Shown one piece after another: positions 24,382-33,394 of a stretch of DNA of 43,283 nt. The notes under the pieces are model-generated. The model had not been told where the DNA came from. It made no database searches and saw only the letters and a list, made by a program, of their open reading frames with translations. The position numbers and the translations under genes are program-made. The stretch covers positions 1 through 43,283 of the forward strand of contig QZKO01000076.1 in the NCBI GenBank assembly GCA_003599505.1, in the 5' to 3' direction. Each line of letters begins with the position of its first letter. The first letter of the stretch is position 1. The stretch comes from Nitrospiraceae bacterium (lineage in GTDB: Bacteria > Nitrospirota > Thermodesulfovibrionia > UBA6902).

Positions 24382-25827
24382 ATGTTACTTGTTTTGTTAC
24401 TCGTGCCGCTTTTTGCGGCCGTTGTGCTGGCTTTTATCGGCGACAGGAGATTTGCGCCTGAAATAAATATTGCAGGTTCCGCTGCGACGTTTGCCGCGGG
24501 GGCCGGACTCGCGGTGCAGGTCTACATGGAAGGACCTATGCTGGCCGGCGGAAAATTTTTCTTTGTCGACGCCTTCAATGTATATCTGTCCGTCCTCACC
24601 TCTTTTGTCTCCATGACAACCGCGATATTCAGCAGGAGATACATGAGGAGGGAAAGGGAGCACGGGCGGGTAGGGCATATAAGGATGCGTTTCTATCACG
24701 CCATGTTCCAGCTTTTTATATTTGCCATGCTCCTTTGCCTTCTTACAAACAATGTAGGTGTATTATGGATAGCTATGGAGCTGGCGACATTGTCTACAGT
24801 CCTTCTCGTTTCATTGTACCGCACGCCGACCGCGATAGAAGCGGCGTGGAAATATTTCATACTCTGCGGCGTCGGAATCGCACAGGCTTTATTCGGGACA
24901 GTGCTTCTGTACTTTGCCGCTGAAAAGGTGCTGGGCGAAGGAGGGGAGGCGCTGCTCTGGACCAACCTCAGCCGGATAAGCGGGGAACTTGAACCTACGG
25001 TCCTTTCGCTTGCCTTTGTCTTCCTGATGGTCGGTTACGGCACGAAAGTAGGACTTGTCCCGCTCCACAACTGGCTTCCTGACGCGCACAGTGAAGGCCC
25101 GACCCCGATTTCCGCGGTGCTCTCGGGACTGCTGCTGAACATAGCGCTTTACGCCCTTGTAAGATGCAAGGTACTTGTTGACGGCGCTACGGGCACGCAC
25201 CATGCGGGCCATATAATGATGGGCTTCGGCCTGCTGTCTATATTGGTGGCCGCCTTTTCTCTCCTGAGACAGAAAGATATAAAAAGGATGTTCTCATATT
25301 CATCCATTGAACATATGGGGATCGCGACTTTTGCCTTCGGGCTTGGAGGTCCTGTGGCCACATTCGGGGCCCTGCTCCACATGCTCGTGCACAGTCTTGC
25401 GAAGTCGTCGATATTTTTTACCGTAGGACACGCCTCGCAGATGCACCGGACTCAGGAGATGGACAGGATCAAAGGACTTTTCAGGGGCAACCCGCTTGTG
25501 GGATGGGGCCTGATGCTTGGCGTCATGGCGATCGCCGGCATGCCGCCTTTTGGGATCTTCACGAGTGAATTTCTGATATTAACTGCCACCATGAAGGACG
25601 CCCCCCTCTTGACCCCGTTTCTTTTGTTGGGGCTTGCGGTCGCGTTTGCGGCCCTGTTCAGGAGGGTCCAGCCCATGGTCGCCGGGGATGTGCCTTCGTA
25701 TCAGAAGCCCATGAAAGCCGCGCACATACCTGTATTGCTGCATATGGCGCTGGTCCTCGTTATCGGTATCTATATGCCGGATTTTCTGAATAAATGGTTT
25801 CACACCGCTGTGGAGTTATTGAAATGA
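24382..25827 (+). CDS. hyfF: HyfF-like antiporter-type membrane subunit
   Basis: 481 residues, polytopic. The Proton_antipo_M core has VLWIAMELATLSTVLLVSLY, VGLVPLHNWLPDAHSEGPTP and MFSYSSIEHMGIATFAFGLG, with the conserved Glu and His of the channel. MPPFGIFTSEFLIL near residue 395 is typical of HyfF/NuoN-like proteins. It is a second ion-translocating subunit next to HyfB. It overlaps the next gene by 4 nt (ATGA). Confidence 0.88.
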   Translation: MLLVLLLVPLFAAVVLAFIGDRRFAPEINIAGSAATFAAGAGLAVQVYMEGPMLAGGKFFFVDAFNVYLSVLTSFVSMTTAIFSRRYMRREREHGRVGHIRMRFYHAMFQLFIFAMLLCLLTNNVGVLWIAMELATLSTVLLVSLYRTPTAIEAAWKYFILCGVGIAQALFGTVLLYFAAEKVLGEGGEALLWTNLSRISGELEPTVLSLAFVFLMVGYGTKVGLVPLHNWLPDAHSEGPTPISAVLSGLLLNIALYALVRCKVLVDGATGTHHAGHIMMGFGLLSILVAAFSLLRQKDIKRMFSYSSIEHMGIATFAFGLGGPVATFGALLHMLVHSLAKSSIFFTVGHASQMHRTQEMDRIKGLFRGNPLVGWGLMLGVMAIAGMPPFGIFTSEFLILTATMKDAPLLTPFLLLGLAVAFAALFRRVQPMVAGDVPSYQKPMKAAHIPVLLHMALVLVIGIYMPDFLNKWFHTAVELLK

Positions 25828-27395
25828 GTATTTTGAGAAACGCGATAACGTCTTCTCTCGGGATGGACGCGGAGTTTAAAGAAGGCAATTATCCCGCGTC
25901 AGTAGATTTCTGCGTTGTGCCGCGTGGAAAATTTGTCGACGCTGCAAAGGCGATGAAAAAGGTACACGCCCTGCTTGCCGCGGAATGGGCCACGGATGAA
26001 ACATTATTCGGCAGGGGCTTCGGGGTCTTTGCCTGTTACCGGTGGGGATCCGAATATCTGATTGTCAAGATCGAGCTGCCCGCCGATGACCCGATCTTCC
26101 CCACTATCACAAATAAATTTGTCCCTGCGTATCGTTTTGAACGCCAGATAAAGAGTCTTATGGGCGTGGTGCCTGTCGGACTTCCCGACTCAAGGCCCTG
26201 GATAAAATTTGAAGACTGGCCCGAAGATGCCTGGCCCCTCAGGAAGTCCTTTGACGCTTTAAAGAAAATGCCGCGCGTTGAAGGCACATACAAGTGGATC
26301 AGGGCTGAGGGGGAAGGCGTATATGAGATACCTGTAGGCCCTGTCCATGCGGGCATTATCGAGCCCGGCCATTTTCGTTTCCAGGCTGTGGGTGAGGATA
26401 TCATTAATCTTGAAGAACGGCTTGGATACGTTCACAAGGGAATAGAAAAAAGGTTTGAGTCATTATCATGGCAGGACGGTTCAAGGCTTGCGGGCCGGGT
26501 ATCGGGAGATACGACCGTCGCGCATAGTCTCGCTTATTGCATGGCCCATGAATCCATGACCGGCTGCAGACCCCCTCAGCGGGCGCAATGGCTGAGGGCG
26601 CTTTTCCTTGAAAGAGAACGCATAGCTAACCATCTTGGAGATATCGGGGCCGTCTGTAATGACGCCGCGTTCGCGCTGATGCTCTATCAGATGATGAGAC
26701 TGAAAGAAACGCTTCTACGGACCAATCATAAACTCTTCGGCCACAGGTTTATCATGGACAAAATTATTCCGGGGGGCGTATTGGCAGACATGGATCAGGA
26801 CGGGAAAGAATCGATGCTGTCGGAGATGGAGAGGCTTGCGGAGGAATTTGAGCGCCTCGTCGTTATCTATGATGAAAATTCATCTCTTGAGGACAGGGTG
26901 AGGGATACCGGCATCCTGATTCCCGAAAAGGCGAGAGAGCTTTGCGTGGTCGGCATCGTCGCAAGGGCCAGCGGCCTGAACCTCGACTGCAGGACACAAA
27001 ACCCATTCCCCCCATATGACCTGATTAAAGTAAACGTGCCGGTGTTTATATACGGCGATGTAAACGCGAGGGTCTATGTCAGGATCAAAGAGGTAAGAGA
27101 ATCCATCCGGATAATCCGGGAGATACTCAGAAGCCTGCCGTCCGGAGAGCTGACATCCAAAATTGAAATGCCTTCTCCGGACACTTCCGGTTTTGCCGCT
27201 GTCGAAGGTTGGCGCGGAGAAATCATTTACTGGCTTCAGTCGGGACCTAAAGGCGAGGTCAACAGGTGCATGGTCAGGGACCCATCCAGCGTAAACTGGC
27301 TGGGGCTTGAGCAGGCCATTCACGGGAACATAGTGCCGGATTTCCCTCTCTGCAATAAAAGTTTTAACCAGTCTTATTCGGGGCACGACCTATGA
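25824..27395 (+). CDS. hyfG: HyfG-like large subunit (NuoC-NuoD fusion) lacking Ni-Fe ligands
   Basis: 523 residues from the ATG at 25824. The N-terminal domain (about 20-130) resembles NuoC; the rest resembles NuoD/HycE, with PGHFRFQAVGEDIINLEERL and GYVHKGIEKRFE. In true group 4 [NiFe] hydrogenases RxCGxC follows; here the positions read R225-V-S227-G-D-T230 (RVSGDTTVAHS), so both cysteines are gone. The C-terminal CxxC is also absent: the protein ends DFPLCNKSFNQSYSGHDL, with Ser517 and Gly520 and no cleavable extension. It therefore cannot bind a NiFe centre and is probably an energy-converting-hydrogenase-related (Ehr) oxidoreductase. It overlaps hyfF and hyfI by 4 nt each. Confidence 0.9.
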   Translation: MSILRNAITSSLGMDAEFKEGNYPASVDFCVVPRGKFVDAAKAMKKVHALLAAEWATDETLFGRGFGVFACYRWGSEYLIVKIELPADDPIFPTITNKFVPAYRFERQIKSLMGVVPVGLPDSRPWIKFEDWPEDAWPLRKSFDALKKMPRVEGTYKWIRAEGEGVYEIPVGPVHAGIIEPGHFRFQAVGEDIINLEERLGYVHKGIEKRFESLSWQDGSRLAGRVSGDTTVAHSLAYCMAHESMTGCRPPQRAQWLRALFLERERIANHLGDIGAVCNDAAFALMLYQMMRLKETLLRTNHKLFGHRFIMDKIIPGGVLADMDQDGKESMLSEMERLAEEFERLVVIYDENSSLEDRVRDTGILIPEKARELCVVGIVARASGLNLDCRTQNPFPPYDLIKVNVPVFIYGDVNARVYVRIKEVRESIRIIREILRSLPSGELTSKIEMPSPDTSGFAAVEGWRGEIIYWLQSGPKGEVNRCMVRDPSSVNWLGLEQAIHGNIVPDFPLCNKSFNQSYSGHDL

Positions 27396-27904
27396 TAAAG
27401 ATACTCCGTCAGATATTCAGGACAGGTATTGTTACAGAGCCGCTCCCTCCGGAAGAGGGCGCCGTGATTTCAGAAGTCGGGACAAAACTTGAAGAGGCCA
27501 TAAGAAGGCGTTTCATGAGAAGCCTGACAATAAGGCAGGTGGACGCGGGCTCGTGCAACGGCTGCGAACTTGAGATACACGCTGTAAACAACCCGATCTA
27601 TAACTGTGAAAGGTTCGGAATCCACTTCACCGCCTCTCCGAGATTTGCGGATATGCTACTGGTTACGGGGCCCGTGTCGAGGAATATGGAGATAGCGCTC
27701 CGCAGGACTTATAACGCGACGCCGCCGCCAAAACTGGTAGTTGCAGCCGGCGACTGCGGATGTAACGGAGGGATATTCGGAGAAACCTACGCGTCTCTCG
27801 GCGGCATCGACAAGGTTATCCCCGTTGACGCCTATATCCCCGGTTGCCCGCCGACGCCTGTGGCGCTGCTTAACGGCATATTGAGGGCGATAGGGAATAA
27901 ATAA
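27392..27904 (+). CDS. hyfI: HyfI-like (NuoB family) iron-sulfur subunit
   Basis: 170 residues. CNGCELE, GDCGCNGG and PGCPPTP supply the cysteines for one [4Fe-4S] cluster, equivalent to complex I cluster N2 or the proximal cluster of hydrogenases. So the electron path next to the large subunit is kept even though the NiFe site is lost. It is the last gene of the cluster, which lacks hyfA, hyfD and hyfH equivalents; no ferredoxin-like electron input subunit is encoded here. It converges on the RES toxin gene. Confidence 0.92.
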   Translation: MIKILRQIFRTGIVTEPLPPEEGAVISEVGTKLEEAIRRRFMRSLTIRQVDAGSCNGCELEIHAVNNPIYNCERFGIHFTASPRFADMLLVTGPVSRNMEIALRRTYNATPPPKLVVAAGDCGCNGGIFGETYASLGGIDKVIPVDAYIPGCPPTPVALLNGILRAIGNK

Positions 27905-27936
27905 GCCGGTTTGCCTGAGCTGTGCTGGGTTATCTA

Positions 27937-28407
27937 CTATTTCCACAGCCGTTCATCAAGCGTAAAAGGCTGTGGTTTGCCAATCTTTATTTTCCTGAAA
28001 TCTGCATGCCAGGGATTAAGTACAAGGTTGTGTTCATCCGGGATGAGCGCTGAAGGCACACGCAAAATGGAAGAAACTCCCTTTTGTGCCCATTCGGTTC
28101 CCGCATCCTTTGTGGAATTAGACGGGGGCGACATTCTCCAGTCCGGGTCCAGGTCTTTAACAGAGACCTCAGCTATTTTCAGAGAACCGGGAATATCTAC
28201 TGGAATTGCAACAAGGGATTTAGCAAGTTTAATATCCTTTCTTGTAAAATGGACAAACAACTCCAATGCCGCCAGCGACAGAGTTTCGCTGACATAGACA
28301 ACCGGAGTGCCGACATGGTTCCAACGGCCTCCGCCGATACGCGCCCCTTCTCCTGTAAAGGCATCCGGCAAACGTCTCCTCCGGATAATACGCCAGGCCC
28401 TTGTCAA
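27937..28407 (-). CDS. RES-domain toxin (NAD+-degrading family)
   Basis: 156 residues. RAWRIIRRRR...GEGARIGGGRWNH, VVYVSETLSLAALELFVH and a C-terminal SALIPDEHNLVLNP are the RES-domain landmarks (Arg, Tyr, Glu/Ser and the N-P segment). Family members such as MbcT break down NAD+ when free of antitoxin. It overlaps the antitoxin gene upstream by 4 nt, the normal antitoxin-first order. Confidence 0.9.
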   Translation of the reverse strand: MTRAWRIIRRRRLPDAFTGEGARIGGGRWNHVGTPVVYVSETLSLAALELFVHFTRKDIKLAKSLVAIPVDIPGSLKIAEVSVKDLDPDWRMSPPSNSTKDAGTEWAQKGVSSILRVPSALIPDEHNLVLNPWHADFRKIKIGKPQPFTLDERLWK

Positions 28408-28895
28408 GAAACAACTCCGTAATCAATACGGACCAGTAGTTCTTCGACCTCACGTGCCCCGGCGTCAGTCTGAAGCATATCGAAAGGAACGTGTCCGCCA
28501 AGTCCATACTGGGGACTTTTAAGCCACTCAAGTGCTTCTTCCTTATTCTCAAATACATCCTCTGCAAGAGCCATTATCCTGGCAAATCTGTAAACCCTGT
28601 CGCTCTCCACAGGGGAAAGCCTTTCCGATTGAGCTGCAGATGCTCTTGCCTTTCGGGACCTTACAGACGAAGCCCCCCCGTGTGTTTTATCGGTTTGACG
28701 CCTCCGGGCAATTGTTCGCGGGCTTACTCCCACAATTCCGGCAATGACTTCATCAGGCAGACTAAACGCCTTTTTGATATGGGAAATTACTCCCCACGGT
28801 ATCCCCTTTTTAATAAGCGCGTCGAAATCGATACGTCTTAAGACCTTTTGACCGAGTTCTTTCTCGCCGCCAAGAACAGCGGTTACAGTCGTCAT
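28404..28895 (-). CDS. Xre/MbcA/ParS-type antitoxin (DUF2384)
   Basis: 163 residues from the ATG at 28895, 8 nt after GGAGG; a GTG at 28904 overlaps the ribosome binding site. The N-terminal half has a helix-turn-helix (LPDEVIAGIVGVSPRTIARR). The C-terminal half is the toxin-binding DUF2384 domain (ALAEDVFENKEEALEWLKSP, then GGHVPFDMLQTDAGAREVEE). It should block the RES toxin active site and repress its own promoter through the operator just upstream. Confidence 0.9.
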   Translation of the reverse strand: MTTVTAVLGGEKELGQKVLRRIDFDALIKKGIPWGVISHIKKAFSLPDEVIAGIVGVSPRTIARRRQTDKTHGGASSVRSRKARASAAQSERLSPVESDRVYRFARIMALAEDVFENKEEALEWLKSPQYGLGGHVPFDMLQTDAGAREVEELLVRIDYGVVS

Positions 28896-28908
28896 TTGCA
28901 TCACCTCC

Positions 28909-28953
28909 CTGTCATATGTCTTATACTATATATGACAGATGGCATATTGTCAA
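28909..28953 (-). promoter_or_regulatory. Toxin-antitoxin promoter with overlapping operator
   Basis: On the minus strand, TTGACA (28948-28953), a 17 nt spacer and TATAGT (28925-28930). A perfect 9 bp inverted repeat, CTGTCATAT (28909-28917) and ATATGACAG (28930-28938), overlaps the -10 box and the transcription start. This is the position expected for an autorepressor site. Confidence 0.75.
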
Positions 28954-28970
28954 TTCAACCCCTTCCGTCT

Positions 28971-29330
28971 TTACATGCCCTTTTTTGCCTGCCAGAGTCC
29001 AAAAACCGCGCCGGTCGGGTCTGTAATCACACTGAACCAGCCCATACCCGGGACCTCGGTGACATCCTTGCAGATCGCGGCCCCGAGAGTCTGCGCCTTT
29101 TTTGTCGAGGCAGCAATATCATCAACCAGGATGTAGGGAAGCCAATTGTCCGGTATGTCGGGGACAGGCTTCTGCATTATGCCTCCGCCCGTTCCCTCTC
29201 CGACGTTGATCATCGTGTAATCCATACCCGGGATTTCCTCCAGCTTCCAGTCGAACATGTCCGCGTAGAACTTCCTGGACTTCTTCACGTCCTGCGTCTG
29301 TAATTCAATGTGAACAAAAGGATTTGCCAT
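28971..29330 (-). CDS. VOC family (glyoxalase/bleomycin-resistance fold) protein
   Basis: 119 residues from the ATG at 29330, which has GGAGG 6 nt upstream; the frame opens slightly earlier at 29345. FVHIELQTQDVKKSRKFYADMFDW and ending SVITDPTGAVFGLWQAKK give the paired beta-alpha-beta units of a single VOC protein. Substrate unknown. It lies behind the toxin-antitoxin promoter, on the same strand but upstream of it. Confidence 0.88.
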   Translation of the reverse strand: MANPFVHIELQTQDVKKSRKFYADMFDWKLEEIPGMDYTMINVGEGTGGGIMQKPVPDIPDNWLPYILVDDIAASTKKAQTLGAAICKDVTEVPGMGWFSVITDPTGAVFGLWQAKKGM

Positions 29331-29398
29331 GTTGCACCTCCTCAAGGTTAATAATCATAAGTATAGCAGGCATATGCCTTCCGTCAAGCGAATGTATA

Positions 29399-29453
29399 GC
29401 CGGGCGAAAGGCTAAAGGCCTTTGTTTATTTTACCTTTAGCCCTGTGCCCGGC
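29399..29453. repeat. Large palindrome between divergent VOC and DUF362 genes
   Basis: Nested arms: GCCGGGC (29399-29405) with GCCCGGC (29447-29453), and GGCTAAAGG (29410-29418) with CCTTTAGCC (29434-29442). It lies between divergent genes, so termination is not its obvious role; it looks like another dispersed palindrome. Confidence 0.6.
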
Positions 29454-29487
29454 AAAACGGTTCGTCATGTATAATACTGATTAAACA

Positions 29488-30597
29488 ATGTCCACGGTAA
29501 TTATCAGAAAAGCGTCTTACGACTACAAAGCGCTGCGGCCTGTAGTGTTTGAAATACTAAACTCCACCTGCGGGGATATGGTCCGTGAAAAGAAACGCGT
29601 TATTATCAAACCGAATCTTCTTGCCGCTGCCACGCCGGACAAAGCAATAGTCACACACCCCATGATCATTAAGGCCGCCGCCGAATATGTGCTTGAGAAG
29701 GGTGCCGTGCCGCAGATCTCCGACAGCCCGGCAGTAGGGTCTTTCCATAAGATCCTGAAAGAGAGCGGTATTACTGATGCCCTTGCGGGACTGAATGTTA
29801 TATACAAAGAATTCAGGGAATCCGCCGTCATTGACGTCGGGGAACCGTTCAGAAAAATCGATATCGCAGGGGATGCGGTGAACTGCGATGTCCTTATTAA
29901 TCTGGCGAAATTAAAAACTCACACGCAGATGATGCTCACCCTCGGCGTGAAAAACCTGTTCGGGTGCATTGTCGGAATGAAAAAACCGGAATGGCATTTC
30001 AGGACGGGCGTTGACAGAGAAAAGTTTGCAGCGCTTCTCGTGAAAAACTTTCAGGCGATTAAACCCTCGGTGACGATCATCGACGGGATATTGGCGATGG
30101 AAGGCGAGGGCCCGGGCAGGAGCGGCACGCCCCGCGAGCTTGGCGTAATTTTGGGCAGCAACGATGCCGTGGCAGCGGACATTACTGTTTGCAGGATGAT
30201 CGGAGTTGAACCGGATATGTTGCTGACGAACAGGTTTGCGCGGAAGGCGGGTTTGTCTGACGGAGAAATCATTATTGACGGAGACCTGCCGGCAATAAGG
30301 GATTTCAGGCTCCCTGAGATAACTCCGCTTGTCTTCGGCCCGAAGAGATTTCACGGTTATTTCCGCAGGCATCTTGTGCAGAGACCTGTATGCAATGACA
30401 GCGAATGCAGATTATGCGGCGAGTGCTGGAAATATTGTCCGGCAAAGGCGATATCCCCGGCAAAGAAGAAGATACGTTTCGATTATGACAAATGCATCAG
30501 GTGTTACTGCTGCGCCGAGGTGTGCCCCCACGGAGCGCTTGGCGCCCGTGAAACGTTTACCGGCAGGATCGCGCGCAGGGTCATGGGAATGCGGTAA
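29488..30597 (+). CDS. DUF362 protein with C-terminal 2[4Fe-4S] ferredoxin domain
   Basis: 369 residues. The N-terminal DUF362 domain (about 1-285) has KKRVIIKPNLLAAATPDKA and VLINLAKLKTHTQMMLTLGV. The C-terminus has two [4Fe-4S] cluster motifs (CRLCGECWKYCP and CIRCYCCAEVCP). Family members are predicted cytoplasmic iron-sulfur flavin-like or electron-transfer proteins; the function is not established. TATAAT lies at 29470-29475, 12 nt before the ATG, and there is no Shine-Dalgarno, implying a very short leader. Confidence 0.88.
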   Translation: MSTVIIRKASYDYKALRPVVFEILNSTCGDMVREKKRVIIKPNLLAAATPDKAIVTHPMIIKAAAEYVLEKGAVPQISDSPAVGSFHKILKESGITDALAGLNVIYKEFRESAVIDVGEPFRKIDIAGDAVNCDVLINLAKLKTHTQMMLTLGVKNLFGCIVGMKKPEWHFRTGVDREKFAALLVKNFQAIKPSVTIIDGILAMEGEGPGRSGTPRELGVILGSNDAVAADITVCRMIGVEPDMLLTNRFARKAGLSDGEIIIDGDLPAIRDFRLPEITPLVFGPKRFHGYFRRHLVQRPVCNDSECRLCGECWKYCPAKAISPAKKKIRFDYDKCIRCYCCAEVCPHGALGARETFTGRIARRVMGMR

Positions 30598-30680
30598 GGA
30601 CTCTTCGGCATTTTTACCTATAATTTCTGCGGTATAATTTGATTAAAGCGGCAGTTGAAATATCAAAGCAAGGAGGAACC

Positions 30681-31643
30681 ATGAAGGCAATCCGTGTCCG
30701 TGAATTTGGAAATCCTGAGGTCATGAAAATTGAGGAAGTCTCTGATCTGAAACCCGGGGCCGGGTGTGTCCTGGTCCATGTCAATGCTGTAGGAGTCAAC
30801 CCCGTTGACACATATATCCGTTCCGGACTTTATCCGGTAAAGCCTGAATTGCCTTATACCCCCGGCATGGACGCGGCCGGCATCGTAGAAACAGTGGGAG
30901 AGGGCGTCAGGGACTTTAAACCCGGCGACAGGGTATACGTTGCGGGTTCGATAAGCGGCACATACGCCGGGAAGGCGCTCTGCAGGGAGTCCCAGGCGCA
31001 TCCGCTTCCTGAAAATATTTCTTTTGTGCAGGGGGCCGGGATCGGGGTCCCCTACGGCGCGGCCTACCGCGCGCTTTTTCACAGGGCAAATGCCGTCCCC
31101 GGTGAGGTCGTCCTCGTGCATGGAGCAAGCGGCGGCGTAGGCATTGCAGCAGTGCAACTGGCGCGCGCGGCAGGGATGCATGTCATCGGCACCGCCGGCA
31201 CTGATAAAGGACGCCTCCTTGTAAAAGAACACGGCGCGCATCATGTCCTCGATCATCATGACCCTGAGTGCATGGAAAATATCCTCGGTCTTACAAAAGG
31301 AAAAGGAGTGGATGTAATCGTGGAAATACTTGCAAACGTCAACCTCGGCAAAGACCTCGGCATCCTCGCCCGGAACGGACGGGTCGTAATCGTCGGGAGC
31401 CGCGGCTCTGTGGAAATAAATCCCCGCGACGTCATGACGCGTGATGCGGCAATACTGGGGATGGTCCTCTTCAACGCGTCTGAACGGGAGATGTTAAGCA
31501 TCCACGCGGCGCTGGGGGCCGGACTTGAAAACGGCGCCTTGTCTCCGGTCGTAGGCCGGGAGCTCCCGCTGCGGGACGCGGCCCGCGCCCATCATGAAAT
31601 AATGGAGACAAGCGCGCACGGGAAGATAATCCTGATACCGTGA
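30681..31643 (+). CDS. qor: NADPH:quinone oxidoreductase, zeta-crystallin type
   Basis: 320 residues from the ATG at 30681, set by AGGAGG at 30671-30676. Medium-chain dehydrogenase fold without the zinc cysteines: N-terminal GroES-like part (GVNPVDTYIRSGLYP, TPGMDAAGIVETVG), then the Rossmann part with GASGGVGIAAVQLARAAG. It reduces quinones with NADPH. It converges on an ABC exporter with only 12 nt between. Confidence 0.88.
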   Translation: MKAIRVREFGNPEVMKIEEVSDLKPGAGCVLVHVNAVGVNPVDTYIRSGLYPVKPELPYTPGMDAAGIVETVGEGVRDFKPGDRVYVAGSISGTYAGKALCRESQAHPLPENISFVQGAGIGVPYGAAYRALFHRANAVPGEVVLVHGASGGVGIAAVQLARAAGMHVIGTAGTDKGRLLVKEHGAHHVLDHHDPECMENILGLTKGKGVDVIVEILANVNLGKDLGILARNGRVVIVGSRGSVEINPRDVMTRDAAILGMVLFNASEREMLSIHAALGAGLENGALSPVVGRELPLRDAARAHHEIMETSAHGKIILIP

Positions 31644-31655
31644 CTGTGACCGGCC

Positions 31656-32411
31656 CTATTTCCTCTCGAATGAAAAACCCGCTATGACGACAAACACGAT
31701 TGAAGAGATTATCAGGACGCCCAGGTCCGTGAACAGGGGAAAGTCGTACACATGATTCTCTCTGAATATCGCATGCTTCAATGCGTCGACGCCGAAGGTG
31801 AGAGGGTTTATCTTTGCGAGATGCCTTAATATCTCCGGGAGTTTTTGCACGGGATACATGGCGCCTGACAGGAAGAACATGGGCATCACTATGAAGTTCA
31901 TGATGGAGCTGAAGCTTTCGAGGTTTTCAAAGAATGTCGCGATGATGATCCCCAGCGAGGATATGCAGAATGCCAGAAGGAAGGCGACGCCCAGCGTGTA
32001 CGGGACTGAGAGGAAGCTTAGTTTGATGCCGAGAAAGGGGAGCAGCAGGAGGATGACGGCTGTCTGGATGACCGAGATGATGGTGCCGCTCAGCGCCTTT
32101 CCGATAACGATGGAAAACCGGGAGACAGGGGCGACGAGTATTTCCTTCATCAGGCCGAATTCTTTGTCCCAGATAATGGATATGGATGAAAATATCGAGC
32201 TGAATAAAATCGTCATCCCGAGTATCCCCGGGAATATGAACTGGATGTATGACATACCCATGCCCGGAGAGACAAGCCGGGACATGCCTCCTCCGACAAG
32301 GAACAGCCATATCAGCGGACGCGCGAGAGTGGAGACGAGCCTGCCTTTCTCCCTCACGAATTTCTTCAGGTCTCTCGCGATCAGTACATAGACGGCGTTG
32401 ACTTCAATCAA
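31656..32411 (-). CDS. ABC-2 type transporter permease
   Basis: 251 residues with about 6 membrane helices. It resembles ABC-2 permeases of the DrrB type (ARDLKKFVREKGRLVSTLAR at the start; SSIMNFIVMPMFFLSGAMYP near the end). It overlaps the upstream ATPase gene by 4 nt and should form an exporter with it. Substrate unknown; drugs, lipids and polysaccharides are all possible in this family. Confidence 0.88.
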   Translation of the reverse strand: MIEVNAVYVLIARDLKKFVREKGRLVSTLARPLIWLFLVGGGMSRLVSPGMGMSYIQFIFPGILGMTILFSSIFSSISIIWDKEFGLMKEILVAPVSRFSIVIGKALSGTIISVIQTAVILLLLPFLGIKLSFLSVPYTLGVAFLLAFCISSLGIIIATFFENLESFSSIMNFIVMPMFFLSGAMYPVQKLPEILRHLAKINPLTFGVDALKHAIFRENHVYDFPLFTDLGVLIISSIVFVVIAGFSFERK

Positions 32412-33388
32412 GAGTGTCTCCTCCTGTACGCCCGGACCGCTTCTCTTATCGTATCGTCGGAAGAGCCGTTTATTTCCCTGATCTGCTTGCCCGTCATTTT
32501 AAGAAAGACGTCGTTGAGGGTGGGTCTCTGCAGTCTGACGGAGAGGACTTTCTCCCCTATCGCCTTTATGATTTCGGGGATGCAGGCGTCGCCCTTAAGC
32601 GTCGTCAGGAATAATTCATTGTCCTTCTCGGAGACTTCAAGGCCGAACAGTTTTTCTATTTCAGACCTTGCCTTTTCATTGTCCGAAGTCCTGATGTAGA
32701 TCACATCTCCGCCGATGGTCTTCTTGAGCTCCTCAGGCGTCCCGGAAGCTATGATTTTCCCTTTGTCGATAATGGCTATGCTGTCGCATACCTCTGCTTC
32801 TTCCATATAATGCGTTGTCATGAAAATGGTCACGTTGTGTTTTTTGGGAAGTCCGACAATGAACTCCCACAGGTTGGCCCTTGTCTGCGGGTCCAGGCCG
32901 AGAGTCGGCTCGTCAAGGAACAATACCCGAGGCCTGTGTATTATGCCGCGCGCGACTTCGAGTCTGCGCTTCATGCCGCCTGAAAATTTCTTTACGAGAT
33001 CGTCCCTTCTCTCGTAAAGACCTACAAAATAGAGCGCGTCATCGATGCGGCTTTTCATTTCGTTCCTCTTTACGTCATACAGGTACGCGTGAAGCATCAG
33101 ATTCTCATAAGCGGTCAGGTCCTTGTCGAGGGTGGTGTCCTGAAAAACGATGCCTATCGCCTTTCTTACCTCCGAGGGCTCCTTTACACAGTCATGTCCC
33201 GCGATAGAGGCCTTGCCGGACGTCGGGGAGAGCAGGGTGCAGAGGATATTGATGGTGGTCGTCTTGCCCGCGCCGTTGGGGCCCAGAAAACCGAAGATCG
33301 TCCCCTCGTCCACTTCAAATGAAACATTGTCCACGGCGGTCAAAGCGTCAAACGTTTTTGAAAGGTTTTCGACCTTTATTATCGGCAT
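32408..33388 (-). CDS. ABC transporter ATP-binding protein, DrrA-like
   Basis: 326 residues. Walker A GPNGAGKTT, signature FSGGMKRRLEVARG, Walker B VLFLDEPTLGLD and the switch His in MTTHYMEE are intact. The C-terminal extension (about 230-326) is typical of DrrA/CcmA-like exporters. It energises the adjacent ABC-2 permease. Its ATG at 33388 has no Shine-Dalgarno and sits 6 nt downstream of a -10 box. Confidence 0.92.
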   Translation of the reverse strand: MPIIKVENLSKTFDALTAVDNVSFEVDEGTIFGFLGPNGAGKTTTINILCTLLSPTSGKASIAGHDCVKEPSEVRKAIGIVFQDTTLDKDLTAYENLMLHAYLYDVKRNEMKSRIDDALYFVGLYERRDDLVKKFSGGMKRRLEVARGIIHRPRVLFLDEPTLGLDPQTRANLWEFIVGLPKKHNVTIFMTTHYMEEAEVCDSIAIIDKGKIIASGTPEELKKTIGGDVIYIRTSDNEKARSEIEKLFGLEVSEKDNELFLTTLKGDACIPEIIKAIGEKVLSVRLQRPTLNDVFLKMTGKQIREINGSSDDTIREAVRAYRRRHS

Positions 33389-33394
33389 GTGAAG

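Noticed and set aside
20582-27904. Functional [NiFe] hydrogenase 4 / formate hydrogenlyase
   Set aside because: The large subunit lacks all four Ni-Fe cysteines and the cleavable C-terminal extension.
29399-29453. Intrinsic terminator
   Set aside because: It lies between divergent genes and has no T-run on either strand; treated as a repeat.
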